DNA of 64,000 bases from Melieria omissa. Its lineage: Eukaryota; Arthropoda; Insecta; Diptera; Ulidiidae. Positions 36,281-49,384 of this stretch are shown in pieces (positions within the stretch are counted from its first letter, which is position 1; each line of letters opens with the position of its first letter). The stretch is from the NCBI GenBank assembly GCA_963971225.1, contig OZ020267.1, forward strand, positions 49,919,993-49,983,992. The letters run 5' to 3'. A model generated the notes under the pieces. It searched no databases and was not told the DNA's origin. It saw nothing but the letters and a program-made list of their open reading frames with translations. The position numbers were made by a program, and so were the translations under genes.

Positions 36281-37918
36281 TTCGAAAAATCGAATTTTTT
36301 TTTCTTATCTTATTGTTAAACATTTCAAGAATATATATTCTCAAAATTTTAAGTCGATCGGAGCAAAACTCTTGAAGTTATGGTCTATAGTTGGTCCCCT
36401 GTCCTTTAGTACACGTATACAGCTTATTCTCTTCTATTGTTCTGGTCTCAAAACTACTTTTTCAAAGTCCGTGTTCATTGTCATTTAAAAACTACTAAAC
36501 CGATTCATTTGAAACTTGGTACACATTTTCTACATATAAAACACCTCCCCCCAACGTTTAGTAACAATTTTTTTTATACATTAAGGGGGTTCCCCACCTA
36601 CAAAATGGCGGAATTTTTCGTGGAAAATAGCAGTTTACACTTTAGATGGCCACCAAAAATTTTTAAATGAAAAAAAAAAATAATCGGAGAACGTTGGGGG
36701 GAGGATTTGATAATACTTTGACTAAATTTTAATGGTTTTTGATTTCAGATAATTTCCGACCGAGATACAGTGAACACCGCAAATTGTATTTTTCAAAGAC
36801 GTTCTGGGGCAAGCATTTCTTTATTTCTGCATGAAAAAATTACAGAATATTCTTAAAAGTATGCTTAATAATGTACCCCACCCCTTAAGTGACTAGTAAT
36901 GCACTGTATGCCAAAACGGCGAGTGCAGTTGACTACGAAGTAAGGGTTCTGAAGAAATATGCGCATTTTTCTCAGTGACTATGATTACCTCTAACACATT
37001 AGTCAACTTATTAAATTTCTGGAAAATACCTTTGAAAAATTGCCGCATTATTTATAGATAAGCTGTTGATGTTAATTGGCTGAAACTGCCGTTTTTAACA
37101 AGATTTCGGCCTAAAGCAAAGACAATCGAGAATTAGGGATCCCAGAAACCTGTTGCTCAAAGTCAACATCACCACAGAATAACGACAGAAACAATAACAA
37201 AATTAGTCACTATTTATTAGCAGCAGCCAAAAATAATAGCTCCGCAAATAGCTAATAACAATAAAGTCAATGGCGACTCGCAGTGACAGTAACATTTTAC
37301 GACTATTTTAATGGAATTTTAATGAGCTTTAATGCAATAACGCAACGTGTACGCAACGGTAGCTCAGCGACACAAACAATTGAAAAAGCAAAATTATATG
37401 AAATGTTGACATTTATAACGCATTAGCGTGCAGAATGTTAACAACGCATCGGTGTCAAAGTTGGTGACGCAGGCAGTCGCGGCATCGACTGGCGGTACAC
37501 ATTTTTCAGTCGCAGCCGCAGCTGACGTGCTTCGACCACGGCAGACAACTGTCAAAGTGCATGCAATTCCGTTGACCGAAAAAAAAATGGTTCGATGGTA
37601 GTGCTTCTTCTTCTTCTGCAAAGTGGACAGAAAGCGCATTTTCGTTTAATCTGTGTAATTTGTGGCAGATTTAGCAGCAACACAATTTGCTTATGAGCAG
37701 CAACACTATGTAGTGGAATTAGAGTGGCGGCCTTCTTGCCTTTGTTTGTTGTTCAACCGTTTTGCAAGTGTATGTGTTGTGCTGCCACCGGGCCGCATGC
37801 CTGGCGGCAACCTCAAAGGCCGTTGGCATAATTTTTGAACTGCACACATTCGCGACCGGCTCAACGTTTTGACCGTCTGTCGGCGACTTGAGCTGAAAGA
37901 TCGGCCGTACTGCTTGCA
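36281..37918. other. Unassigned non-coding sequence
   Basis: A local inverted pair, CCTCCCCCCAACGTT (36544-36558) and AACGTTGGGGGGAGG (36692-36706), surrounds a TTAAGGGGG word at 36581. This may be an old MITE, but I could not define its ends. There is no gene. Confidence 0.45.
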
Positions 37919-38343
37919 ACTAGTGATGCCAACTTAGTGTTTTCTTCAACGGATTCGTAGGGTTTTTAAAAGCCAAACGCGTAATAGTTATTCGAAGATT
38001 AATTTTCTTTAAAAAAATGTTTCAAAAATATTGATACTTAATAATGAAGTATTAAAAATTATAACAAAAGTGAGGGTATACCATTGTATTAAATACAAGG
38101 GAAATCCCTCTGCAGAAGACCACGAAATGGTTCCCATTGGCTTCGCCACCCCATTGTTTATATAACTTTTGAAGAGTTTACTTTTATGACGTTTTAAGCC
38201 TCGCAAATGGAAAAGAACAAAGCCGAAATTAACTAAGATAACATTTATAACAAAACTAAGAATTTCTTTGAAATATTTGAAAAATGCGTTATGAAAAGTA
38301 CCGTTTTCAGTAGGGTATGAAAATGAAAAGTTGGCATCTCTGT
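37919..38343. mobile_element. Degenerate hAT-like element
   Basis: GATGCCAACTT at 37925-37935 faces AAGTTGGCATC at 38329-38339. With the outer bases the ends read TAGTGATGCC and, inverted, CAGAGATGCC, both close to the CAGNG start of hAT elements. Flanking TGCTTGCA (37911-37918) and TGCCTGCA (38344-38351) match at 7 of 8 bases, which fits an old 8-base target duplication. One base of offset between the ends makes the exact termini uncertain. A 118-codon minus frame across it is not a recognisable transposase. Confidence 0.5.
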
Positions 38344-38351
38344 TGCCTGCA

Positions 38352-39433
38352 GAGCGACGCTGCAAATGAAGCGAGCAGCAACAGGAAAATTTAGTAAGAG
38401 ACGTTTAGTTCTTTCTCTTCATAACAACGCATTCGTAACAGGCATTCCAAATCAAAGCACCTAGTAGGAAATTAGTTGGCTAATGCCAACACCAGCTAAT
38501 ACAAATTCGAGCTAATACTACAGAAACTGAAGCTACAGCTATGCGCACACGCATTCCATTCCAGAGTGGAGTTGGGTGTGTGTTTGTGTGATTACTTCAA
38601 AGTCCGTATTGAATTTCACTTTGACGAAGAAAAAACACGAAAATCCCAATACATAACAAACACTAATAAACTCGAAGGACAGCAGCGAGCGCTGCGTCAA
38701 ATTTTACAACACTGGCGGGCACCGTTCTGACACGTCCCACAACGCTTCATGCGCTGGTGACGTTGTTGTTTTGTTGACAGTGACGACAACGATGACGACG
38801 TGGACATGGGCACCGGCGGCAGTGAGTGCCGCTTTCTTTATACTGGGCGCATATTAGATTTCAAAGCAGAACGGAAAGAAAAACTGTGAATATTATTGTG
38901 TGGCATTAGTTGGCTGCGGCCAGCGACGGTGGCTGCAGTGGCCACAAGGCTGCCCGACAATAAATGAGCTGGTAATAAAGCGGCCGACACTTTGTTACGG
39001 AAACAGCGAACCGATGTAGGTGGGTGTATTTTTAGATCTTCTTGCACTCTATATTTGTATGTTGGTGTTGCAAAAACTTCCGCGGAAATATTTGACAGAA
39101 ACATTTAGCGAAATGCAAGCATAACAAAACTTTGACGAAAATCAAATTGTTAATACTTCAAATGAACAGTGAAAACTTTAACCTTGGCAAGCGTTGTATT
39201 AAAATGTATTATAATCGCGAGGAGCCTTTGGTAATCAGGCGCAGACTTTCTGCATCTGTACCGTAGAATTGGGAGAAAGGCTCGAAGGATCGCAACTGCC
39301 TGGGCTGACTGTGAACAAAATTAGGACAACGACCTTCCAGGTTTGGCAAAATGTAGCATTGTTGGCGTTTTTGGCGCTTTTGGCGCTCTAAATTAAAAGC
39401 TTGGCTGCTGATCGTGAGCAAGAATGAAGAATA
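38352..39433. other. Unassigned non-coding sequence
   Basis: The stretch includes the 27-base word at 38647-38673 that is shared with 32755-32781. No gene was recognised. Confidence 0.45.
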
Positions 39434-39435
39434 TA

Positions 39436-40043
39436 TCGCACACGCAAAACAAAAGTGACACAACTCAAAATTTTTGATTTTTTAGGAAACGCAAAAAACT
39501 ATTTTTGAGCTAAATAAACATTTTTTTTAAATAACGTATAGACCGTTCAGTAGAAAATCTCTACAGATTATGCTTTATGATAAGTTGCAAGAATTTTTTT
39601 TTTTATTTTACACTATAAAGTCCAAAATTTTTGGTTGTGACTGTTTTGATGATATTTTAATTCTAATTATTGAATTATTTCAAGTTATGCCACTTTTTCT
39701 GAATTTAATAATTATAAATTACAGTTAAAAAGTTGAAAGAAAAATTTAGAAAATTCATAATTAATTTTAATAATTAAAAATATATACAAAAATTGTCAGA
39801 ATTTTGCTTAAAATTAGCTTCAACAAAAATTTATTTCGTCAAAAGTGACACAATTTGAGTTAGGACTTTTTTGCATTGAGCTGCAGCGATCAAATAGCAT
39901 CAAACTTCTGACATGAAGAGAGACAACAACAAAATATACTGAGCTTTTGCTGATTGGTAGATGTATGCATTGTGCGCAGTATTAACACATAAAACCGAAA
40001 ATGAAAAATTTTGAGTTGTGTCACTTTTGTAGTGCGTGTGCGA
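39436..40043 (+). mobile_element. TCGCACACGC-type MITE, copy 1
   Basis: Inverted ends of about 45 bases begin TCGCACACGC and include AAAAGTGACACAACTCAA. TA lies on both sides (39434-39435 and 40044-40045), compatible with a Tc1/mariner-type target. The interior is collinear with the inverse of 49704-50335, including GAGCTGCAGCGATCAAATAG near 39877. There is no transposase frame. Confidence 0.8.
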
Positions 40044-40045
40044 TA

Positions 40046-42537
40046 TGTTAAACACCTCCACTTGTGAATTACCTTACAAACAAATTTCCCCATTTTTTGT
40101 GTAATAAAAGGTTTGATGCTCGGGGCTGCAAAGAATTGTTGGAGTCGTCAGAAGCTTGGACTGATTTCGATCATGTCGAGTACAACTATGTCAACGAAGC
40201 TTTCAAACATTAAAATGGGTCTCTCTAAACACCCAGTGATTTAAATAAATGTAAAGAAATTGAAAAACAGGCAGATACAGAGCAAATTGCCACCTAACTC
40301 CGCTCAAGCAAACCTTTGATTCCGTGTCTAAAGGGGCAAAAAATGCGAAGTCGAATTTCTTGACTTACATTTTGCATTCGTAGAACGACTCTAATCGCTT
40401 TGAAGTGCTTGCAAATATTTGCAACATTAGCAGCACGCGCAGATAATTTATACGAAATGACAGCAAGCGAAAAAATTGCATAAACTGAACTCGACACGTA
40501 CGTTCATAAGTTCGTACGTTCAGAAGACATTTCACGCAAATTCCAAAGAACGAAACAAATTCCGACAGCAACAACAAACGCTGCAATATCGCAAGCGTTT
40601 AGCTAAATAAAGTTTATTTAATAAACGCAACAACAAAAAAGGTCAATCTGCAATATACGGACATATGAATGTGAACACATTCATACACTCACACACACAA
40701 ATACATTTTTGCATAAAAAAGCCTCGCGGCGAGGTTAGAGCGGGAAATCGCCACAAAAGCGAACAAGCAAAACGAAATAAAAATTGCAACAATTAAATTA
40801 AAAATAAAAACAAAAACATTAAATGCAGTGAAAATGCATTTCAATGTCAAAATGCAGTCAACGATTAATTTATTACGTATACGTACACTTATCACATAGC
40901 TGCATATGAGTGTACCACATACATATGTATGTATGTATGTGTGTGCTGAATAGGTGTGGAAAAAATATGAAAACAATTAACAACGGAAATTGAATTAGAG
41001 GCAGTGGATGCGCCATGCGCGATGGGACTTAACGCATTAGGCGGCCGCGTGGAAGACTCAAGCAATGCTAACTTTAACTATTTTTTAAGGCCCACACTGT
41101 GGTTTCTCCGTTCGAGATCTGAATTCTCACATTTTCGCAAACGGATTCAAACTGTAACGAAAAGATCAACGCTCAAAACTTGACTATAGTAATTAAAACC
41201 AGAAATCCATTTGACAACAAATTTTTTAAATTACCTCATAGTCGAATGAGTGGCCGTACTCTGCTCATACGCGCACACTTCGAATGCCGCCCGCAAATAA
41301 ATTATTTAAGAATTTATTCTAAATGTCAACATGCAACAGTTGTTTTCGTTTGAGTGCACACATGGCAACATTTAAGCGGCGCACACACTTACGCAATGTG
41401 CCTAGTGCCAAGCGGTGCGACGCACCCCAAGCGCGGCACAGCCGCACACAACCCATCAACCAGACATTTATGCGCACTGACAGCTCAGCAGATGTTGAGG
41501 TTGCCAATGCTCAGCTGATGATCGGCTGACCAACAATGCCAACTGGGTAAATGTCGGGCTGACGCAGACATTGAGTGCCGAGTGGGTGAGTGGAGGCGCA
41601 ATTGAATGGCTGACAACCAAAGATTCCAACACATTCGCGCTAAAGCACGAACGAAGAAGAAGAAGAGGGCAGCTGTGCAGCGTTTCTCAAACTATGTTGC
41701 ACGGAATTAATTAAGTGCATAAATCTAAAAATTTTCGCAACAACGCGTAAGCATTTAATTTCAAGTTTGTCAGTTTAGTTTCAAAAATACTAGAACGCAA
41801 TTCAGTTCTAAATATATAAAGCTGCGTCTTTGAGAAAATTAATACATACGTTTTCAAGCTAATTAAGTTAATTTGAGTCAAAGTTCAGATTAAGAGATTA
41901 AGATTAAGTTAGTTAGTTAGTATTGAATTAAAAATATTTTTTAATAAAAAAATTTGTTCAGATTGAGTTAGATTTAGCATTGGATTAAAAATGTTTTTTA
42001 ATAAAAAAAAGAAAAATGCTTTTTATTTCATGAAAAGTCTATGTTTAGAAAGTACGAGATTTTTACATTGAGAATTAATATTTTGAACTTTTAAGAAAAT
42101 GTTGACTTGTAAATACATGCTTCATACATTCATTAAAATCGATTCATATAATTTACTTGAGTGTATTTTTCAAGTTTAATGTCAAAGTCGTGTTTATATA
42201 TGATATAAGTGGAGCTGAAAGTACTCGACGCGAAAAAAAGATTCAAAGTCGCTGCATTTGTGAAAAGTTCAGGGTCGAAACATAATGAGCAGAGTTTTGC
42301 AGCAGCTGTCGATACAAACTAAAGAAAAATGTCAAGTTTATTACACTTACGCTGCTCTATTTGACATAATCGCTGTCAATACATGATTTTACAAATAACT
42401 AAATGGAAACAAGAATAGAAATAAGAATAGACATATCTACAATATTGATTGCATTGAATACTCTTAGCTAGAAACTGAAACTTTGCTCACATAAAACTGA
42501 AATCTTGTTTAACTACAAATTATCAAGCAAATATATA
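40046..42537. other. Unassigned non-coding sequence
   Basis: A (GTAT)n tract lies at about 40920-40942. A short imperfect duplication (AATTAAAAATATTTTTTAA, then GATTAAAAATGTTTTTTAA) lies at 41929-42003, next to a (GTTA)3 tract. No gene was recognised. Confidence 0.45.
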
Positions 42538-42539
42538 TA

Positions 42540-43109
42540 CAGTTTGTCAAGTAAATGTTTGCAAACTTAAAAAAGGTACAAAAATTAAAAGCTATAAATA
42601 TAACAGAAATTGCAATATTTTGAAATTTTTAAAAAATATAGATTAATAGTAATGTCTATTTGGTACGCGAAAACAGTGTAAAAAATCAAAAAAGGAAATG
42701 AAGCTATATTTCAAACTGTCAAAAAATTCGTCTTCTTTCAAAACCAAGATTGCATTGAAAATTTGACGCCGTACAGTTCCGAACAGTTTCATGAGATACA
42801 TAAGTTCCGCATTCTATTTTTATAGCCAAACCCATTTCCCTTATTGAAATACAGGGGTTTTCACGAACTTTTCGGACGATGTTTCTTTCTTCTCTGTCAG
42901 ACAGTTTTCTGGGTCTTCCAAGAGATACTTTCAAATCAATTCGCCTTTCAATACGCGAATCAAATAGATATTACTTTGATTATATATGAGAGTGAAATAT
43001 TCAATTAATCTATATTTTTAAAATAATTGCAAAATATTGCAATTTCTGTTATATTATTAACTTTTCAAAAAAAATTCTTTAAATTTGCAAACATTTATTT
43101 GACAAACTG
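42540..43109 (-). mobile_element. Tc1-like element, internally deleted
   Basis: The ends are CAGTTTGTCAAGTAAATG at 42540 and its inverse CATTTATTTGACAAACTG ending at 43109. The inverted similarity extends about 120 bases inward, through ATTGCAATATTTTG and AATATAGATTAAT. TA precedes the left end (42538-42539); the right flank is TC, so the target base there has mutated. At 570 bases the unit keeps only the first part of a transposase (separate entry). A related solo end is at 24532. Confidence 0.85.
42719..42934 (-). pseudogene. Tc1-like transposase fragment, N-terminal DNA-binding domain
   Basis: The 71-codon minus-strand frame reads GRPRKLSDREERNIVRKVRE, then NPCISIREM and VSHETVRN. This is the helix-turn-helix (HTH) arrangement of Tc1-family transposases: a GRPRK-type linker between two helix-turn-helix modules, then the NP-x-S start of the second module and S-x-x-TVR in its recognition helix. 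After VRN the reading departs from the family pattern, so the copy is broken there. The first helix-turn-helix module and the whole DDE catalytic part are absent, so it cannot catalyse transposition. It sits between the inverted ends of the 42540-43109 element. Confidence 0.85.
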
Positions 43110-45254
43110 TCCGAGCGATATTTGTTTTTTGTCGTTGCTCAGGCCAAATTAAAATCAAACATAAATAAAAAAAATCCGACACAAAATGGCGCGTTAGAAG
43201 CTTTTCATAACTAACATATTTACGCTGTTGAATGCTGAAAATTTTTGTACAGTGTAATAGAAGTAGTTATTGTAATCGAAAATTGTTGAAATTTCAATTT
43301 TTTTGCAATACGGTAAAAGCCATGCTTTGAGTTTTTCTCCGACTGTCAGCAGTGTTAACCGTCAGTGCCAGTGGCAGATTCGATGACGTTTGCATTAAAT
43401 ATTTAATTAAGCCATGTAGCGCTCTGAACTACTGGTTGTTTCCCACTCAATGTTATGTACGAACGTGAAGTAATGGCAAATGCAAATAACAACAAGCTGA
43501 CGTACGCGTGTCGGTTCGGATATTCTTGAAAATCCACGCGGGTTACTCGGCAATGGCGCAGCAAAAGGTTAGCGTTTATTTGAGTTGTTTGTGTTTATTA
43601 TGTGCGTCGACTTTACGCTAAAAGCAGGAAATTTCACCAAGGCATTCGGATACGATTGCACCTGCAACTTTTCCCGCCTGCCTTCCAATCTGTCAATTTT
43701 CCATGCTGGCAGCTTTGAAAGGTTAGGAGCAGCGGGGAAAATGTGTGATGTTTGCCCCGCGAAATTTTACTCACTTGTCAACCTTAAACGAGTAAAAACA
43801 ACGCCTTGCTCGCTAAACGCGAATAGGCTTAACGTCTGTGGTCATTGAAATTCAATTGAGTCAATATTCCGCATTGCTGTGCACGTCTATTCGTCGCAGT
43901 GTGACATTGTGTTTTCCGCGCTGGCCGTGTCACCGAAAGTGGCCGCGCGTACACGTTTCGAATGCAACGAGGGGGCAAAGTCAACCAGAGCAGCGCCAAA
44001 ACAACGACTGCAACAATTAGAAGTAAAAAAATGTGCAACATGTAATGGCGAGAACGTCAGCTGGTCGGTTGGCATTTATTGCATAACAACTGCGAACAAC
44101 AACGAAAATGTGCACAACAAAACCAAAAAAAACAAGTATTCTAGGTTATGTTACGAACGTGAGCACAAAGTCGCTCCAAAACGTGGCAACTTTTCAGTTT
44201 AGTAAATATATGTGTAATATATGTGTATATATGCGTTATCAGAAAAGTTTTGTAAAAATTAAGACCAATATTTACATAATTTGGTATTGTTGTAGAACAT
44301 ATATGGAATATAGTCTCCAAATCAAGTGTTATAAGCGTATTCCAAATGAGATCCTTTTCAATTTCAATGCAACAAGACACAGAGACATATGTTGCTCGTG
44401 TTCTGAAGTGCCTAACTGGTTTGATTTCCTAAAGACTTTTAACAGCTTAATTCACACCATGCAATTTGCTTCTTCTGTCAGGCCAGCTCTCACAAATCGT
44501 GTGCTATATCTTTAGTAATGTGAAGTCTGGCTACAAGTCAAGTTCCCAAAAACTATAACTAAGAACAGCCGTATTTTTGCATTCCCTTTTTTCCAAACCT
44601 GTTAGTATTCTGCGCGCTGTTGATAACAAATTAGAGGAAAATCATTCTTTAAACTTTTATGCATATATTCTTTTTTCTTTTAGATATATAATCAGTTCAT
44701 TATATACTGATTTCTGCGACTTTACCTCAGTTCGTAGTCTCACAAGTATTTTTATAAAAAAAATTGCTATCGTTATCATTTGGATCTCTTTTATGTTGCC
44801 AAGATACAAAATGGTTTGTGTCCCAAACGGCTTGATTTACATCTAGGAAAATATCCATACCTGAAAAGAGAGCAAAAATATATAGTGGCGTTAGTGATTG
44901 TGATAGCATCGTAAAATGTTTAACAGACAATTTTCTTAATAAATAATAGTTTCTTTTAAAACTTTAGCGCTATAGTATGACTACTTATTTTCTTGTTTCT
45001 AGTTTTCCTATGCAAAAACCTTCTTTTATTCTGAGCACTTTCAGTTAAGGAATGCGAGAGTCGCCTCAGTACTAATTGTATATTTTTTTACTCGAAAGTC
45101 GGTTTTCAGTACTTTCGAGTACCTGTTAGTACCTGTTATTCTTTAGAGATTCGGGTTCGTGCTTCTGATCGCTTCTGCCTTGAATTATATTAAATAATTG
45201 ACAAATTTTTGAATAGTTGGTCATACATAAGTGACATCAAGCAAAATTCATACA
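43110..45254. other. Unassigned non-coding sequence
   Basis: A 135-codon plus frame at 44108-44515 is aromatic- and cysteine-rich but matches nothing that I recognise and has no splice or codon-bias support that I can judge. No element ends were found. Confidence 0.45.
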
Positions 45255-46155
45255 AATGCTGCTCAAAATAAAAGTATTTTTTAGACTAATCTTCGGCTGC
45301 TGAACACGAAGGTTAGGTTAGGTTAGGCTGGCTGACCCACGGGGGGTCTCACATAGACCATGTTGGTCCATAGTGATACCAGAAAGGTTCTGGAGCTTCA
45401 GACCTGTATATAATTTTTTAAAAACGTTTTGGCAAATCTAAGCAAGTCGCCGCTTTTTTGTTCCGCGATTCTTTCCAAGGAAGGAAACACGAACACGAAA
45501 CTGAAAATCAAAAAAGTTTTGTAAGAGGCGTTTTCGAAAAATCTTCGAAAAACACGTTTTTCCGCTCTTATTTCTGTTATGAGCATATATCTCGTAAACC
45601 AATCATCCGACACACACGTCGTTCAGAAGGCAATTAACTAGCCTTTCCAACGATATATGGATTGTTCAAATTAGTCAAAATTTGACGATGAAAGTTGAAA
45701 AAATTGAATCTTTTTACCATTTTCAAAAATTATACATTTTCGAATGGTTTTTTCATGGATAAAATACATGAGCTCCTCTGGTTTTAAGAAAGATATATTA
45801 TTTGAGCAAATATTAAGCCTAACATCAATAGAATTGAAAGAAAAATTACAAAGTTATAATGCACGGAGTGAAAACACCAACTTTTCATTTATTACACCGT
45901 GCGGAAAAATTTTTTTATTTTTCCGAGACCCATCCAAGTGTTGATATAGGCGTGAAACTAAAGGCCATTTATAATATCCGGGCATAGTCAGTTTTTCATT
46001 TTCTGACCCAAAAACCTTCTTAAAGGACTTTACAATTTTAAGGATATACACATTTCAAATATTTTTTTAAATATTTGCGATTGTGCAATGATGAAGATAT
46101 GGGTAAGAAATTAAAGAGGAAAATTGTCTCCTTTGAACTAAATTTTCTATTTTGA
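45255..46155. mobile_element. CACTA/Chapaev-like element, inverted truncated copy with nested insertion
   Basis: The copy aligns with the reverse complement of 27897-27140. The landmarks are GCTCAAAATAAAAGTATTTT, the GCTGCTGAACACGAA block, GTTTTTCCGCTCTTATTTC, CGTAAACCAATCATCCGAC, GAGCTCCTCTGG and GACCCATCCAAGTG. One terminal arm is present on the left, the outermost CACTACT is lost, and the other arm is missing at the right. A 180-base insertion at 45311-45490 interrupts it. Confidence 0.8.
45311..45490 (+). mobile_element. 180-bp SINE-like insertion starting GGTTAGGTTAGG
   Basis: The insert lies between two copies of GAACACGAA (45302-45310 and 45491-45499). The intact copy of the host repeat at 27.0 kb has this site once, so the duplication is 9 bases. 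It starts with three GGTTA units and contains GGGGTCTCACATAGACC. It has no inverted ends, and no A-rich tail or RNA polymerase III boxes that I can recognise. I recall related sequences as abundant in fly genomes, but cannot name the family. A truncated retroposon is the likeliest reading, because 7-20 base duplications without terminal inverted repeats are typical of target-primed insertion. Confidence 0.7.
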
Positions 46156-48712
46156 ACTTTCAGGAAACTAAAAATAAAATGGTCATATTATGACTTATGA
46201 AAAGATTCAAACTTCATAGTTGTATACAAAGCTACAAAAACTTGTAGAATACTTTCAAGATGTCTTCGTTTCTTTAGTTTGTATACCACACTCGTTTTGA
46301 TTATATAAGATCAAAAATTTAAAAAAAAATACTAACATATATACATTTGTGTGTAAATATAAAAACTTGGATCTCATGTAAATTTGCTTTTGAATATAAA
46401 TTAAGTGGTAAAACTTTTCATGGTATCTGAGTCATCCGGAATGGGCGAGTGAGCGCTCCAACACTTGTGTGGCTGTAAGTTCGACGTAATTTATCGCCAA
46501 TTTACGAAAAGCTTAAATAAAATTTAATTTTTCTGAATTATTTATGTAGCCAGCCATGGAAATATTCAAAACCACAATATTTACGAAAACAATACTAATG
46601 AATATCATTATATTAATTTTTGTGTTACACGAAATATTGTGCGTAGGATTTTCACCTTGTGTGCGTACAAATTCAGTGTCGAAATTTCTATGGACATTAA
46701 AATAATATTTATTGAAACGTTTCGTCTAATTATATTTTCACGAGCCGCGGCAGTGCGACATATTTAGTTAACACAAAATAAACAAATTTTTGGGGAAATC
46801 TGAAAAGTTCTAGTATGGATGGTGTTAACTGTAGTATTTTACAGGTACTATATACATAAATTTTGGTCGAACCAGCCACAACTCACATGTGCGCACTGCA
46901 ACAATTTCAGCTTTACAACGGTGCGAGTGTGAAGAGCGGCGTGGAAGCGGCCGAGTCCATTTTTAATCTGATTCACCTTGAGCAGCAGCGACGGTTTTAC
47001 AATAATTGACGGAATGAAAATAAAATTAAATGAACCCGAATCATGCGCCACTGCCACACCCCACCCAGTGAGCGGTGCGTTGGGTGGAGGGGGAGGGGGG
47101 TAGCGTATGCAACGAGTGTACATTGGACCTTACAGCGAGCGTTGAGCGAGCACTTTAAAGAGCTCTGCACGTTTTGGTGGCGTGACGCCACACAAACCGG
47201 CGAAAGCACGAAACTATTTACAGTTGTTTTAATTTTTGGAATTCGAAGGTTTTTTGCTCAGCATAATCAATTTAATAAAACTCAGCGTTACAACACTACA
47301 AAAAACACCTCCTTCCTCTCCGGGCCAAACACAGCAGATGTGAAAAGTTGAGCTAATAATTTTTTTACATTTTTGTGTGATAATAACACAAATCAAATCT
47401 CATAACGCTGCTGAATAAGTTCGGTGGCAAGGGCGTTTCGGCCCACGTACAGTGTCGACGACGACGGAACCGCTTGTGCCGCTGGTATCGACCGCTCCAT
47501 GGGGGCAGTCGGACGGCGTACTGAGGCGTTGATTACGTTCAACCGGCGACCGCAGGAGCGGCGATCAACGTCGCAGCATGGCCGAGGGGCGTCTCGAAGC
47601 TCGGCAGTCAACCTTGAATTTGTTTATTTAAAGTAGCGTTGACTTGCGACTGCCACTGCTTTAAGATACTAAGCTGCACATACATACTTACATGTATACA
47701 TTATGTGAGCAAGTGTAGAGTTGAGTGAAAAGCACAATAGTGACTGTGAAGCGATCTCCTGCATCTGAACACACACCTCGGCGTGACTGTGTCTACGAAA
47801 AACGCTGGCTCTACCGGCTCATAGAATATCCAATCTCGGTGTGGAGACATGGAGACAATTTAGCAGTTTCTTACTATTGTTACAGTTGTTTTTGACTTTT
47901 GTTTTATCGCTACGTTGTCGGTTTTTACCGTACGCTCTCACACGAAATCGTATCGGGTACAGCGCGCTTAGGTGTAATTTTGTGGAAGCGAGACGCACAT
48001 ACATACCAGATGTCGATATGTATATCAGCGCGCTCTCGGCTTCCGCATAGCAATTACCAGCCGTGTGTTTCTGAGCAGGTTTCTATCTTATTTATTAGAC
48101 CACTTATGCGGCAACGGATAGAATTCGAGAGCATAATGTGTGGGGGCGATATTGTGCTGCGGGGGCATGTAACACCTGAGTTGTGGTACCGCACCACAAC
48201 TCAGACAGAAAAGTTGGTTGCTTTTTGGTTGGAGTTTCAGCCGCACGTGCCAAACGTGTAGAACGTGCCCAGCTCCGAAGACTGATTCGAACTTATCTAC
48301 GTGTATGTGGTTTTGTTGCTTTCGTCACTGTCAGACGTTCTTACTTGTGATTCTGCTAATTGCTTCGCCATTGCCAGCAGATAAAGAAATTATTTTCCAA
48401 ACTAATAAATGCTTGATTTAATAAGCGTCAGTTCATGATTTGGCGGATTGATTTTTTTACGCTATTACACTTACAAATACAATTTCATGCAACTACTTAT
48501 TTATAAACGAAACACCAATAACACTGCACAACACAAAAAAAAAAATAACAAGGTTCTGCCAACGGATTCTGGTAGAGGGGGCAAAAAAACAATATACGTG
48601 TATCGGCGTTTTGAAAATTTACATCTGAATTTTTTTTTAAGGGGGCGTCAAAGTTTTCCCCTTTTTGCTCATTTGATGTAAAATACTACGAAGAACATTT
48701 TTGTGGAGCATT
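46156..48712. other. Unassigned non-coding sequence
   Basis: Two locally GC-rich islets at about 46.9-47.2 kb and 47.43-47.62 kb stand out from AT-rich surroundings. Frames of 60-120 codons around them have no recognisable domain. Confidence 0.45.
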
Positions 48713-49384
48713 TTAACCCTGTAGATCCTATTTTTATGGGTCAATTTGACCCTTTTTTTTCTAAAATGCCAAAAATGTCCTGTAAAACAGGACTTTTTAA
48801 GGACAAAATGTGCCACGAAAATATTCGCCATAAAATTCTACTATAAGTCTATAAGCTCAGAAAGTAACTTGAACGCCGGGATTAAGCCAAAACTGAAAAT
48901 GTGTTTAAGTGTTTATTTCGCAATTATTCAAAATTTAGTACCATCTCATAATCTCCTACAAAACTTGATTTTTGAAGGTTAGTGTGTATGGGAAAAATGT
49001 TGAACAGAAAATTTCACTATAAGTAACCGCACAAAAGAAAGCTCTAGATGTAATATATATGAATAGAAAAATTAGAACAATTTTAGGTATTTAAGGTATT
49101 CATTATATTTTTCGTTTAGCTCTAAACTAATTTTATTTGTTGTTATTATTATTATTAATATATTTCGAAAAGGAACAAAGCTATCTTGGTACCATTTTTG
49201 CAAAATTTCTTTGCCCATTCACAACTAGAATTTTTTTCCTAAAACAGTAATTTCTAATTAATTGCACGAAACTGCTATTTACTATATACAATTTAATTTT
49301 TATTGTTCGTTTTTATTTCAGTTCAATATTATTTTTTCATGTTATTCAAGCCGAAACCGATATGCTTCAGAATTAAAAGCGAAA
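48713..49384. other. Unassigned sequence with a possible lone piggyBac-like end
   Basis: TTAA at 48713-48716 is followed by CCCTGTAGATCC, then a near-palindrome GGGTCAATTTGACCC at 48738-48752. TTAACCC plus a GGGTCA-type subterminal palindrome resembles a piggyBac left end. I found no matching right end downstream, so I do not call an element. Confidence 0.3.

Noticed and set aside
36585..36884. Possible TTAA-flanked element (GGGGGTTCCCC left, inverted GGGGTGGGG right)
   Set aside because: The two ends match over only a few G-rich bases and could be coincidental.
48717..48730. ACCCTGTAGATCC, the first 13 bases of miR-10 as I recall it
   Set aside because: The following bases differ from the mature sequence and no complementary arm lies within hairpin distance. 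The TTAACCC context fits a transposon end better.
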